DNA from: Sphingomonadaceae bacterium | Lineage (GTDB): Bacteria > Pseudomonadota > Alphaproteobacteria > Sphingomonadales > Sphingomonadaceae | Direction: 5' to 3' | DNA: 5,369 nucleotides | Assembly (NCBI GenBank): GCA_020446665.1 | Contig: JAGREF010000149.1 | Location: forward strand, 1-5,369 | Shown here: positions 1 to 4,917 of the stretch, one piece after another | Layout of the letters: every line of letters begins with the position of its first letter | How positions within the stretch are numbered: the stretch's first letter is position 1 | The notes under the pieces: model-generated | What the model was told of the DNA's origin: nothing | Database searches by the model: none | The model's input: the letters and a program-made list of their open reading frames with translations, nothing else | Position numbers and translations under genes: made by a program

Positions 1-203
1 GCCGGGCCACCCTTCAGCACGAAGCGCCGATCACAATAGCCGCAATCGACATAGCCATGCTCGTCAATTTCCAGATAGACACGCGGGTGGCCAAGCGCGG
101 CGGGGCGATAGGCTTCGCCGCCACGAATAGAACCCGCGCCATCGCAGCTGACGCGTGTGGTTTCGACAAGGGTTACTTCTGGCGGTGCAATGCTCATCCC
201 CAT
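1..203 (-). CDS. CHCC-type zinc-finger domain protein (zf-CHCC, NDUFS6-like), 3' end beyond window
   Basis: Reading the minus strand from the ATG at 203 gives 67 codons that run off the left edge without a stop. The visible protein has the spacing of the zf-CHCC family: C20 (VSCDG), H39 (LGHPRVY), then C54 and C57 (VDCGYCDRRF). These four residues are the expected zinc ligands. Family knowledge: these short proteins, usually about 60-75 residues, are related to the zinc-binding NDUFS6 accessory subunit of respiratory complex I, and alphaproteobacterial members are thought to serve there. Sequence ends at LKGGP, so probably only a few residues are missing. A second in-frame ATG lies at 197, giving a protein two residues shorter. 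Neither start has a clear Shine-Dalgarno sequence. It starts 37 bp downstream of a DUF4402 gene on the same strand and could be read from that transcript, though no functional link is evident. Family call is confident; the exact role is inferred. Confidence 0.88.
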   Translation of the reverse strand, partial: MGMSIAPPEVTLVETTRVSCDGAGSIRGGEAYRPAALGHPRVYLEIDEHGYVDCGYCDRRFVLKGGP

Positions 204-240
204 GCCGATAATGCGGGAAGGGCGGATTCGCAACGGGAGA

Positions 241-825
241 TCAGTAGTAATTGATATCAACGTCAAACGTGCCGGTGTAGACTCCGGGGGCCTGACCTGC
301 TGCTACATTGAGGGTTCCGCCAACACGAAAGTCAAAAGACCCGTCCGGAGAGACAATGCGGTAATAATATCCCCGACCTAACTGAAACCAGAGCTGCAGA
401 TCGGGCGATGCATCAAGTTGCAGGTTCGTGACCGTCATGTTTGTGCCCGGCCCTGTCAGCGTGATGCTGTTCGATGCAGGTCGCCTGACACGCACAAACC
501 GTCCGGTGGAGCCAAGGCCAGCAAATTCTGCGGGTTTGCAGGTGCCGCTGCGGACAAGATTGCCGCTGGCGGTGCAGGTGCCACTGCCAGTCGGGTTGAG
601 CACGACCGTACCCGCACCGTTGACGATAATCTGGCCGAAATCGAGGTCTTTAACCTTCACCAGGCTCAGTGGTTCGAGCACCACCAGCTGTGCCGGGGCC
701 GCGGCGGATTGCGCCATGGCAGGTACTGACAGCAATGTACTGACGAACAGGCATGCGCTCATTGCCACGGCAATGCGCATCCGGTGCCAGTTCCAGCTGG
801 TCAGATTAGTCTTGGCCCCTTGCAT
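241..825 (-). CDS. Exported DUF4402 domain protein, copy 1 (pilin-like beta-sandwich candidate)
   Basis: This 194-residue protein has a Sec signal peptide: a long N-region to about R17, a hydrophobic core at roughly 18-34 and a likely cleavage after A38 (AMA before QS). The mature part matches the uncharacterised DUF4402 family: the opening PLSLVKVKDLDFG at about 52-64, a cysteine pair C84 and C96 that could form a disulfide, LTGPGT at 123-128, and the closing GGTLNV...GVYTGTF strand to the C-terminus. The alternating end (FDVDINYY) resembles the last strand of chaperone-usher pilins such as spore coat protein U types; that is structural inference. I chose the ATG at 825 rather than the in-frame ATG at 780 because the neighbouring paralogue starts with the same M(Q/K)GA residues and the upstream motif is spaced to 825. 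No clear ribosome site precedes it. It lies downstream of its paralogue on the same strand, but its own motif suggests its own promoter. Family is sure; function unknown. Confidence 0.9.
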   Translation of the reverse strand: MQGAKTNLTSWNWHRMRIAVAMSACLFVSTLLSVPAMAQSAAAPAQLVVLEPLSLVKVKDLDFGQIIVNGAGTVVLNPTGSGTCTASGNLVRSGTCKPAEFAGLGSTGRFVRVRRPASNSITLTGPGTNMTVTNLQLDASPDLQLWFQLGRGYYYRIVSPDGSFDFRVGGTLNVAAGQAPGVYTGTFDVDINYY

Positions 826-835
826 GGAGGCATGG

Positions 836-880
836 CTAACGCAGCGCCGTAAACAGTTTCAGGCGTATTTCTGGTTAACC
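836..880 (-). promoter_or_regulatory. Candidate promoter/operator of DUF4402 copy 1, shared two-block motif
   Basis: On the coding strand this reads GGTTAACCAG, 16 bp, GTTTAC, 9 bp, TTAG, then 10 bp to the ATG at 825. The same blocks with the same 16-bp and 9-bp spacings lie upstream of the paralogue (1558-1602). GTTWAC recurs with a 25-bp period. The 16-bp spacer fits -35/-10 geometry, with GTTTAC as the -10 region and TTAG near the transcript start, but neither block matches the sigma-70 consensus well, so an alternative sigma factor or a tandem operator is equally possible. The GGTTAACC core at 873-880 is itself a perfect palindrome. Confidence 0.45.
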
Positions 881-906
881 GGAATTAGGGTTTAGCTGGG
901 CCAAAT

Positions 907-921
907 CTATTCCGGGAATAG
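907..921. repeat. Perfect 15-bp inverted repeat between the two DUF4402 genes
   Basis: CTATTCC and GGAATAG flank a single central G, giving perfect 7-bp dyad symmetry. It starts 10 bp downstream of the copy 2 stop codon and sits upstream of the copy 1 promoter motif. As RNA it could fold as a 5-bp stem with a 5-base loop, too weak for a convincing intrinsic terminator and lacking a T-run. An operator for a dimeric regulator is the better guess; the role is unknown. Confidence 0.4.
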
Positions 922-931
922 TTCGACCGGA

Positions 932-1546
932 TCAGTTGTAGCTGACGTCGATCTGGAAGGTTCCGGTATAGACACCCGGTGTCTGGCCTGATGGCACATT
1001 CAGTGTGCCGCCGACGCGGAATTCCCAATAGCCATCAGTGGACACAATTCGATAGCGCACGAAGCCGTTGCCGTTGCCGCCGGCGTTGCCATTGCCATTC
1101 CCGTTGACAACCAATTGCAGCGAAGGGCTGCCGTCAATCACGATATTGGCGATCAGCATGTCCGTGCCCGGGCCGGTCAGCAGGATCTGCCCGCCAGCAG
1201 GCTTCTTGATCCGCATGATCTGGTTCGGGCTGCCGACGCCGACAAATTCCGCGGGCTGGCAATTGCCCGAATGGATCAGATTGGTGTTGTCTTCAACGCA
1301 GGTGGGAGTGATCGAAGGTGTCATGACCACAGCCCCGGCACCGGTTTCCAGAATATCGCCAAAATCCATGTCTTCGGTCTTGAGGATGCTCAGGGGTTTC
1401 AGCACCACGATCTGCACCGGGGTGGCGACTGACTGGGCCTGTGCGGGCGCGGGCATCAGGGGCACGCATGCCAGGCATGCGAGCAACACCGCGCAAACGC
1501 GCAGCATGTTCCGGACACTGCCGGAAACGAGATTGGCCCCTTTCAT
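932..1546 (-). CDS. Exported DUF4402 domain protein, copy 2, with Gly/Asn-rich insert
   Basis: This 204-residue paralogue of the protein at 241-825 matches it at 28 of the last 40 residues. It has a signal peptide (hydrophobic 15-33, likely cleavage after A37, AQA before QS), the DUF4402 opening PLSILKTEDMDFG at 51-63, a cysteine pair C83 and C96 at nearly the same positions as in copy 1, LTGPGT at 123-128 and the closing GVYTGTFQIDVSYN strand. Residues 148-161 form a Gly/Asn run absent from copy 1 and encoded by a short 6-bp tandem repeat. The frame stays open on the minus strand up to 1927, but that extension lies over the ABC gene; the ATG at 1546 is chosen because it gives a proper signal peptide and matches the copy 1 start (MKGA against MQGA). 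No strong ribosome site is visible. It diverges from the ABC ATPase gene. Secretion is confident; a surface or pilin-like role is inference. Confidence 0.9.
   Translation of the reverse strand: MKGANLVSGSVRNMLRVCAVLLACLACVPLMPAPAQAQSVATPVQIVVLKPLSILKTEDMDFGDILETGAGAVVMTPSITPTCVEDNTNLIHSGNCQPAEFVGVGSPNQIMRIKKPAGGQILLTGPGTDMLIANIVIDGSPSLQLVVNGNGNGNAGGNGNGFVRYRIVSTDGYWEFRVGGTLNVPSGQTPGVYTGTFQIDVSYN
1064..1107 (-). repeat. Imperfect 6-bp tandem repeat encoding a Gly-Asn run
   Basis: On the plus strand the unit is close to (G/C)C(C/A)TTG repeated about seven times with some changes; on the coding strand it gives alternating Gly and Asn codons (residues about 148-161 of DUF4402 copy 2). Copy 1 has no counterpart, so it arose or was lost after the duplication. 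The unit is a multiple of three, so slippage would change length without breaking the frame. Confidence 0.7.
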
Positions 1547-1557
1547 GGTGCCACTAT

Positions 1558-1602
1558 CTAAGGCTGATCTGTAAACGCCGTCTGTGCGCAACCTGGTAAA
1601 CG
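1558..1602 (-). promoter_or_regulatory. Candidate promoter/operator of DUF4402 copy 2, shared two-block motif
   Basis: On the coding strand this reads CGTTTACCAG, 16 bp, GTTTAC, 9 bp, TTAG, then 11 bp to the ATG at 1546. It matches the block at 836-880 at 8 of 10, 6 of 6 and 4 of 4 bases in the three conserved parts, but at only 3 of 16 in the long spacer and 4 of 9 in the short one. GTTTAC is an exact direct repeat here, 25 bp apart. It lies between divergent genes, so a regulator bound here could also touch expression of the ABC ATPase. Confidence 0.45.
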
Positions 1603-1681
1603 GCGCGGCAAGGTTTGACCGCTCGTTTCCGGCAATTCCGGCCCATTGCCAGCGCGGCATCGTGGCACTAGGTGCAGATAT

Positions 1682-2626
1682 ATGACCACGCCTCCTGCCA
1701 TTGCCATCAAAGATGTCGTCAAGCGTTACGCCCCGCCCAAAGGTGGTGGTGCCGATGAAGGCAAGCTGGCGCTGAAAGGTGTCTGCTTCGATGTGCCGGA
1801 AGGTGGCATCTTTGGTTTGCTCGGCCCGAATGGTGCGGGCAAATCGACCTTGATCAATATCCTTGCCGGGCTGGTGACCAAGACCAGTGGCAGTGCAGAG
1901 ATATGGGGCTTCGACATTGATGCCCATCCGCGCAATGCGAAGCGGTCGATCGGGATCGTGCCGCAGGAAATCGTCTTCGATCCCTTCTTCACGCCCTATG
2001 AAGTGCTGGAAAATCAGGCTGGTTTCTATGGCATTCCCGCGGCCTTGCGGCGGAGCGAGGAATTGCTCGCTGCCGTGCGGCTGGCGGACAAGCGCAATGC
2101 CTATGCCCGCACGCTTTCAGGCGGGATGAAGCGCCGCCTGCTGGTGGCCAAGGCAATGGTCCATTCCCCGCCCATTCTGGTGCTGGACGAACCGACCGCC
2201 GGGGTCGATGTCGAACTGCGCCGCCAATTGTGGGAACTGGTGACAGAACTCAACCGCGAAGGCGTGACAGTGGTGCTGACCACGCATTATCTCGAAGAGG
2301 CCGAGGAATTGTGCGACCGCATCGCGATCATCAATCATGGCGAGCTGATCGCGAACAAGCCGACCAAAGACCTTGTCGGCATGGCGCGCGAGAAGGTGGT
2401 GGCGGTGACTGTCACTGGTGAGATTTCCAAGGCACCCGCCCACGAATCCTTCACCCGCTGCGAGTTGACCGGCGAGCAGACCATCGAAATCACTTATGAC
2501 AAGGACAAGAACACCGCCGGGCAAGTGTTGGGCATCCTGCAGGATCAGGGCTTTGTGATCGAGGATGTGACCACGCGCGAAGCCGATCTGGAGGATGTTT
2601 TCGTCCAGCTTACCGGGGCTGGCTAA
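1682..2626 (+). CDS. ABC-2 type transporter ATP-binding protein (YadG/CcmA-like)
   Basis: This 314-residue ATPase is the cytoplasmic motor of an ABC-2 type exporter. All nucleotide-binding motifs are present and intact: Walker A GPNGAGKS (48-55), Q-loop Q95 (IVPQE), signature LSGGMK (145-150), Walker B ILVLDE (165-170) with the D-loop AGVD following, and switch histidine H202 (LTTHYLEEAE). A glycine-rich insert with charged residues (about 20-28, PKGGGADEGK) sits before the Walker A strand, and a C-terminal domain of about 90 residues ends in DLEDVFVQLTG, a common ending in this subfamily. The sequence style is closest to E. coli YadG. The ATG at 1682 is chosen over one 36 bp upstream because AGGTG (1670-1674) is 7 bp before it and the protein then begins where family members do. 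No permease follows, although YadG-type ATPases usually sit beside one, so the partner and substrate are unknown. nadB follows after 47 bp on the same strand. Confidence 0.93.
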   Translation: MTTPPAIAIKDVVKRYAPPKGGGADEGKLALKGVCFDVPEGGIFGLLGPNGAGKSTLINILAGLVTKTSGSAEIWGFDIDAHPRNAKRSIGIVPQEIVFDPFFTPYEVLENQAGFYGIPAALRRSEELLAAVRLADKRNAYARTLSGGMKRRLLVAKAMVHSPPILVLDEPTAGVDVELRRQLWELVTELNREGVTVVLTTHYLEEAEELCDRIAIINHGELIANKPTKDLVGMAREKVVAVTVTGEISKAPAHESFTRCELTGEQTIEITYDKDKNTAGQVLGILQDQGFVIEDVTTREADLEDVFVQLTGAG

Positions 2627-2673
2627 AGCAGAGCTTTGTTGCCCTGCGAGCGACTTCCCGGCATGACACGCGC

Positions 2674-4260
2674 ATGACCGCGATCCAACATGACGTCCTG
2701 ATTATCGGCTCCGGCGCGGCCGGGCTTACGGCGGCTCTTGCGCTGGCGGAGCACAAGCGTGTGCTGGTGCTGGCCAAGGGCGGGCTGGCGAGTGGTTCCA
2801 CCGCATGGGCACAGGGCGGCATCGCGGCGGTGCTGGATGCGGGCGACACATTCGAAAATCATGTGCGCGATACAATGGTAGCGGGTGCCAGGCTGAACGA
2901 CATCGAAAGTGTCGAATTCGTCATCGAAAATGCACCGGCAGCTATCGACCGGCTGGTGGAGCTGGGTGTGCCCTTCAATACTGATGGCGAGGACCTCCAC
3001 CTCACCCGCGAAGGCGGGCACAGCCATCGCCGGATCGTGCATGTCAATGATGCCACGGGCTGGGCGGTGCAGGCGGCGCTGCTCAAGGCGGCAGAGGAAA
3101 ATCCCAACATCACTCTGTTGCCGGGCCGGGCCTGTGTCGATCTGATCACCGGGCAGCACGAAGCGCGCTATTCAGGGTCGGGCCGGGTCTGGGGCGCCTA
3201 TGCGCTGAATGAAGAGAGTGGCGAGGTCGAGGCCCATGTCGCGCGGGCCACTGTGCTGGCGAGCGGCGGGGCGGGGCGCGTCTATCAATTCTCCACCGCG
3301 CCGCGTGGGGCCACGGGTGATGGCATTGCCATGGCCTGGCGGGCCGGGGCGCGCGTTTCCAATATGGAGATGATGCAGTTCCACCCCACCTGTCTCTATA
3401 ATCTGGAGGTCAAGAATTTCCTCATCACCGAGGCGGTGCGCGGCGAAGGCGGGCATCTGCGCAATCCGGTCACCGGCCAGCGCTATATGGAGCAATATGA
3501 TCCCGAGCGGATGGAACTGGCCCCGCGCGACATCGTGGCGCGGGCGAATGACGATCAGATCAAGCGCTATGGCTTGGACTATGTCCATCTCGACATCAGC
3601 CACGAAACGCCGGAATTCGTGAAAGGCCACTTCCCGACCATCTATGACAAGCTGATGGGTCTGGGCATCGACATGACGAAAGAGCCGATCCCGGTCGTAC
3701 CTGCCCAGCATTACACCTGCGGCGGGGTGCTGGTCGATCTCGCTGCGCGCACTGATCTGCCCGGCCTGTGGGCCGCGGGCGAAGTGACCGAAAGCGGGCT
3801 GCACGGGGCCAACCGCCTTGCGTCAAACTCGCTGCTCGAATGTTTCGTGTTCGGCGAAGCGGCAGCGAAAGACATCCTCGCCAGCTGGGACACGCTGAGC
3901 GACCCGCCGCCAGTCAAACAGTGGGACGCCAGCCGGGTGACCGATTCCGACGAGGAAGTGGTCATCAAGCAGAACTGGACCGAGATCCGCCGCTTCATGT
4001 GGAACTATGTCGGCATTGTCCGCACCACCAAGCGGCTGGAACGCGCCGCGCACCGGATCGAGATGCTGGGGCGCGAGATCGAGGATTATTACGGCTCCTT
4101 CCGCGTCACCACCGACCTGATCGAACTGCGCAATCTCCACCAATGCGCCGAACTGATCGTGAAAAGCGCCCTGGCCCGCCACGAAAGCCGCGGGTTGCAC
4201 TATACGCTGGACTATCCTGAAACGGATGAAGTGGTGCGGGATACGGTGCTGGTGCCTTAG
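2674..4260 (+). CDS. nadB: L-aspartate oxidase (NadB), first step of de novo NAD synthesis
   Basis: This 528-residue cytoplasmic flavoprotein oxidises L-aspartate to iminoaspartate, which NadA condenses with dihydroxyacetone phosphate to give quinolinate. Length is close to E. coli NadB (540). Visible features in order: FAD dinucleotide-binding GSGAAG (12-17); the GSTAWAQGGIAA stretch (41-52); TREGGHSHRR with E113; QFHPT with H237; APRDIVAR with R285; QHYTCGG with H346; GLWAAGE; GANRLASNSLLEC with R381 and S384; and the helical C-terminal domain. These match the catalytic and dicarboxylate-binding residues known from E. coli NadB (E121, H244, R290, H351, R386, S389), so activity is expected. 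HYTCGG, with QFHPT and the EGGHSHRR loop, also separates it in style from fumarate reductase and succinate dehydrogenase flavoproteins. The ATG at 2674 has no clear ribosome site and overlaps the stop of a four-codon frame. nadA and nadC are not in the window; it probably shares a transcript with the ABC ATPase. Confidence 0.97.
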   Translation: MTAIQHDVLIIGSGAAGLTAALALAEHKRVLVLAKGGLASGSTAWAQGGIAAVLDAGDTFENHVRDTMVAGARLNDIESVEFVIENAPAAIDRLVELGVPFNTDGEDLHLTREGGHSHRRIVHVNDATGWAVQAALLKAAEENPNITLLPGRACVDLITGQHEARYSGSGRVWGAYALNEESGEVEAHVARATVLASGGAGRVYQFSTAPRGATGDGIAMAWRAGARVSNMEMMQFHPTCLYNLEVKNFLITEAVRGEGGHLRNPVTGQRYMEQYDPERMELAPRDIVARANDDQIKRYGLDYVHLDISHETPEFVKGHFPTIYDKLMGLGIDMTKEPIPVVPAQHYTCGGVLVDLAARTDLPGLWAAGEVTESGLHGANRLASNSLLECFVFGEAAAKDILASWDTLSDPPPVKQWDASRVTDSDEEVVIKQNWTEIRRFMWNYVGIVRTTKRLERAAHRIEMLGREIEDYYGSFRVTTDLIELRNLHQCAELIVKSALARHESRGLHYTLDYPETDEVVRDTVLVP

Positions 4261-4265
4261 GGGAG

Positions 4266-4293
4266 TAAGCCCGCGCGGCTTATCTCCGCGCGG
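4266..4293. terminator. Overlapping hairpins in the convergent nadB gap, possible bidirectional terminator
   Basis: Two mutually exclusive stems are visible just after the nadB stop. The first pairs TAAGCC (4266-4271) with GGCTTA (4277-4282) around a 5-base loop. The second pairs CCGCGCGG (4271-4278) with an identical self-complementary CCGCGCGG (4286-4293) around a 7-base loop. Their position between convergent genes suits a two-way terminator. Neither is followed by a T-run in either direction, so a canonical intrinsic terminator is not shown. Confidence 0.45.
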
Positions 4294-4305
4294 TCCAGAT
4301 GCCGC

Positions 4306-4608
4306 CTATCGCGGGTTGCGCGATAATGGGCTCACCCTCCCTGCCGGGCTTTTTATAGCCTTGCCTTGGTTCGCCCGATCAAACCCGTTGGGACCCGGAT
4401 TGGTGACGGGCGGTTTATCCACCAGCCAGCAGTCTGTCTTGATAAATACTCTGTACCGGCAAACCTCGTATTGCTTGTTGAGGTTGCGCGGGCTGGTGAA
4501 GCTCTTGCCGGTATATTTGTCGCAGGCGAAGCAACGGGCCTGAGCAGGCGTTGCAACGACGCTGGAAGCGGCAGCGCCCAACAGGGCAATTATGGTCAGT
4601 GCTCTCAT
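4306..4608 (-). CDS. Small exported protein of unknown function with four cysteines
   Basis: I do not recognise this 100-residue protein. It begins with a clear signal peptide: M-R, a hydrophobic core at about 4-20, and a likely cleavage after A25 or A23 in the PAQAR segment. The mature part of about 75 residues has four cysteines, C26 and C29 as CFAC, then C50 and C60, which could make two disulfides in the periplasm or outside; no histidine follows the CXXC, so it is not a c-type heme site. The C-terminal third is rich in Pro, Asn, Gly and basic residues and looks unstructured. GGAG at 4616-4619 stands 7 bp from the ATG, and this good ribosome site together with the signal peptide is the main evidence that the gene is real. 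It converges on nadB with a 45-bp gap. No catalytic motif is visible. Confidence 0.72.
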   Translation of the reverse strand: MRALTIIALLGAAASSVVATPAQARCFACDKYTGKSFTSPRNLNKQYEVCRYRVFIKTDCWLVDKPPVTNPGPNGFDRANQGKAIKSPAGRVSPLSRNPR

Positions 4609-4693
4609 CTCGTGTCTCCGATTGTTTGAGGCCAGCTTGTGTTTGACCCATATCGGTCGGAACCATCAGGTAATGCGTTCAATGTGCCCTCTT

Positions 4694-4712
4694 AGTTGCA
4701 TTTCATGCAACT
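4694..4712. repeat. Perfect inverted repeat AGTTGCA/TGCAACT, candidate operator
   Basis: Seven-base arms AGTTGCA (4694-4700) and TGCAACT (4706-4712) flank TTTCA, giving exact dyad symmetry with a centre-to-centre arm distance of 12 bp, near one helical turn. It lies 86 bp upstream of the small exported protein and over 200 bp upstream of PPK2. It has no T-run, so operator use for a dimeric regulator is more plausible than termination; the regulator is unknown. Confidence 0.4.
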
Positions 4713-4834
4713 CATCATGCGCCCTATCCGTTTGACTCTGATCCCCTCCAGTCCGAACCTCGTGTCAAGGAAAGACTCGCGGAACATCCTGCTTTTCCAG
4801 TGAAAATCATGGGGCCTGCGAGAGCTTTCCGTAA

Positions 4835-4854
4835 GGATTGGCTTGTAGCAATCC
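4835..4854. repeat. Inverted repeat GGATTG/CAATCC upstream of PPK2
   Basis: Six-base perfect arms (4835-4840 and 4849-4854) around an 8-base loop, about 60 bp before the PPK2 start and just upstream of its candidate -35 box. A short dyad like this can occur by chance; an operator is possible. Confidence 0.25.
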
Positions 4855-4870
4855 GGCGCGTGGGGGTGGC

Positions 4871-4899
4871 TTGTCCGCCCCGGCGACGGATCGCATTAT
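4871..4899 (+). promoter_or_regulatory. Candidate sigma-70-like promoter of PPK2
   Basis: TTGTCC (4871-4876) and CATTAT (4894-4899) are 17 bp apart, each with four of six consensus bases. Transcription would start about 12 bp before the ATG at 4918. An imperfect GC hairpin (4862-4869 with 4875-4881) overlaps the -35 box. The match is weak and alphaproteobacterial promoters are degenerate, so this is only the best candidate seen. Confidence 0.3.
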
Positions 4900-4917
4900 T
4901 GGATAGAGGGGGAGCGC

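Larger units (their letters stand above)
4609..4917. other. 309-bp gene-free divergent intergenic region
   Basis: No convincing gene lies here; the frames crossing it are antisense to the flanking coding sequence or lack a start and ribosome site. It must hold the promoters of the small exported protein (leftward) and of PPK2 (rightward). It contains two inverted repeats (4694-4712 and 4835-4854), a weak rightward promoter candidate (4871-4899) and a perfect leftward TTGACA at 4768-4763 without a fair -10 at normal spacing. Local base composition is lower in GC than in the flanking genes. No tRNA fold or small RNA with a clear terminator was found by eye. Confidence 0.6.

Noticed and set aside
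871..889. CtrA-type site (TTAA-N7-TTAA) near GGTTAACC
   Set aside because: The second half is not TTAA at the right spacing, and copy 2 has TTTACC instead of TTAACC in the matching block, so the shared motif is not a good CtrA match.
428..895. 155-codon plus-strand frame across DUF4402 copy 1
   Set aside because: It is the shadow of the copy 1 coding sequence and its promoter region, with no ribosome site or recognisable motif.
1615..1643. TTGACC as the -35 box of the ABC ATPase gene
   Set aside because: At 17 to 18 bp spacing the -10 position is CCGGCC or similar, with no fit to any -10 consensus.
1547..1927. Upstream extension of the DUF4402 copy 2 frame on the minus strand
   Set aside because: It overlaps the start of the ABC ATPase including its Walker A region, has no signal peptide at that end, and the internal ATG at 1546 matches the paralogue start.
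3172..3804. 210-codon open frame antisense to nadB
   Set aside because: Long antisense frames are common opposite GC-rich genes; it has no recognisable domain and lies wholly within the strongly supported nadB.
4344..4354. GGGCTTTTTA as a plus-strand intrinsic terminator for nadB
   Set aside because: No stem longer than about 3 bp precedes the T-run, and it lies inside the coding sequence of the small exported protein.
4740..4768. Leftward promoter with perfect TTGACA at 4768-4763
   Set aside because: The hexamer at 17-bp spacing reads GGGATC, a poor -10, so only half of a promoter is visible.
4740..4790. tRNA-like TTCG stretch on the minus strand
   Set aside because: No acceptor, D or anticodon stems can be paired around it.
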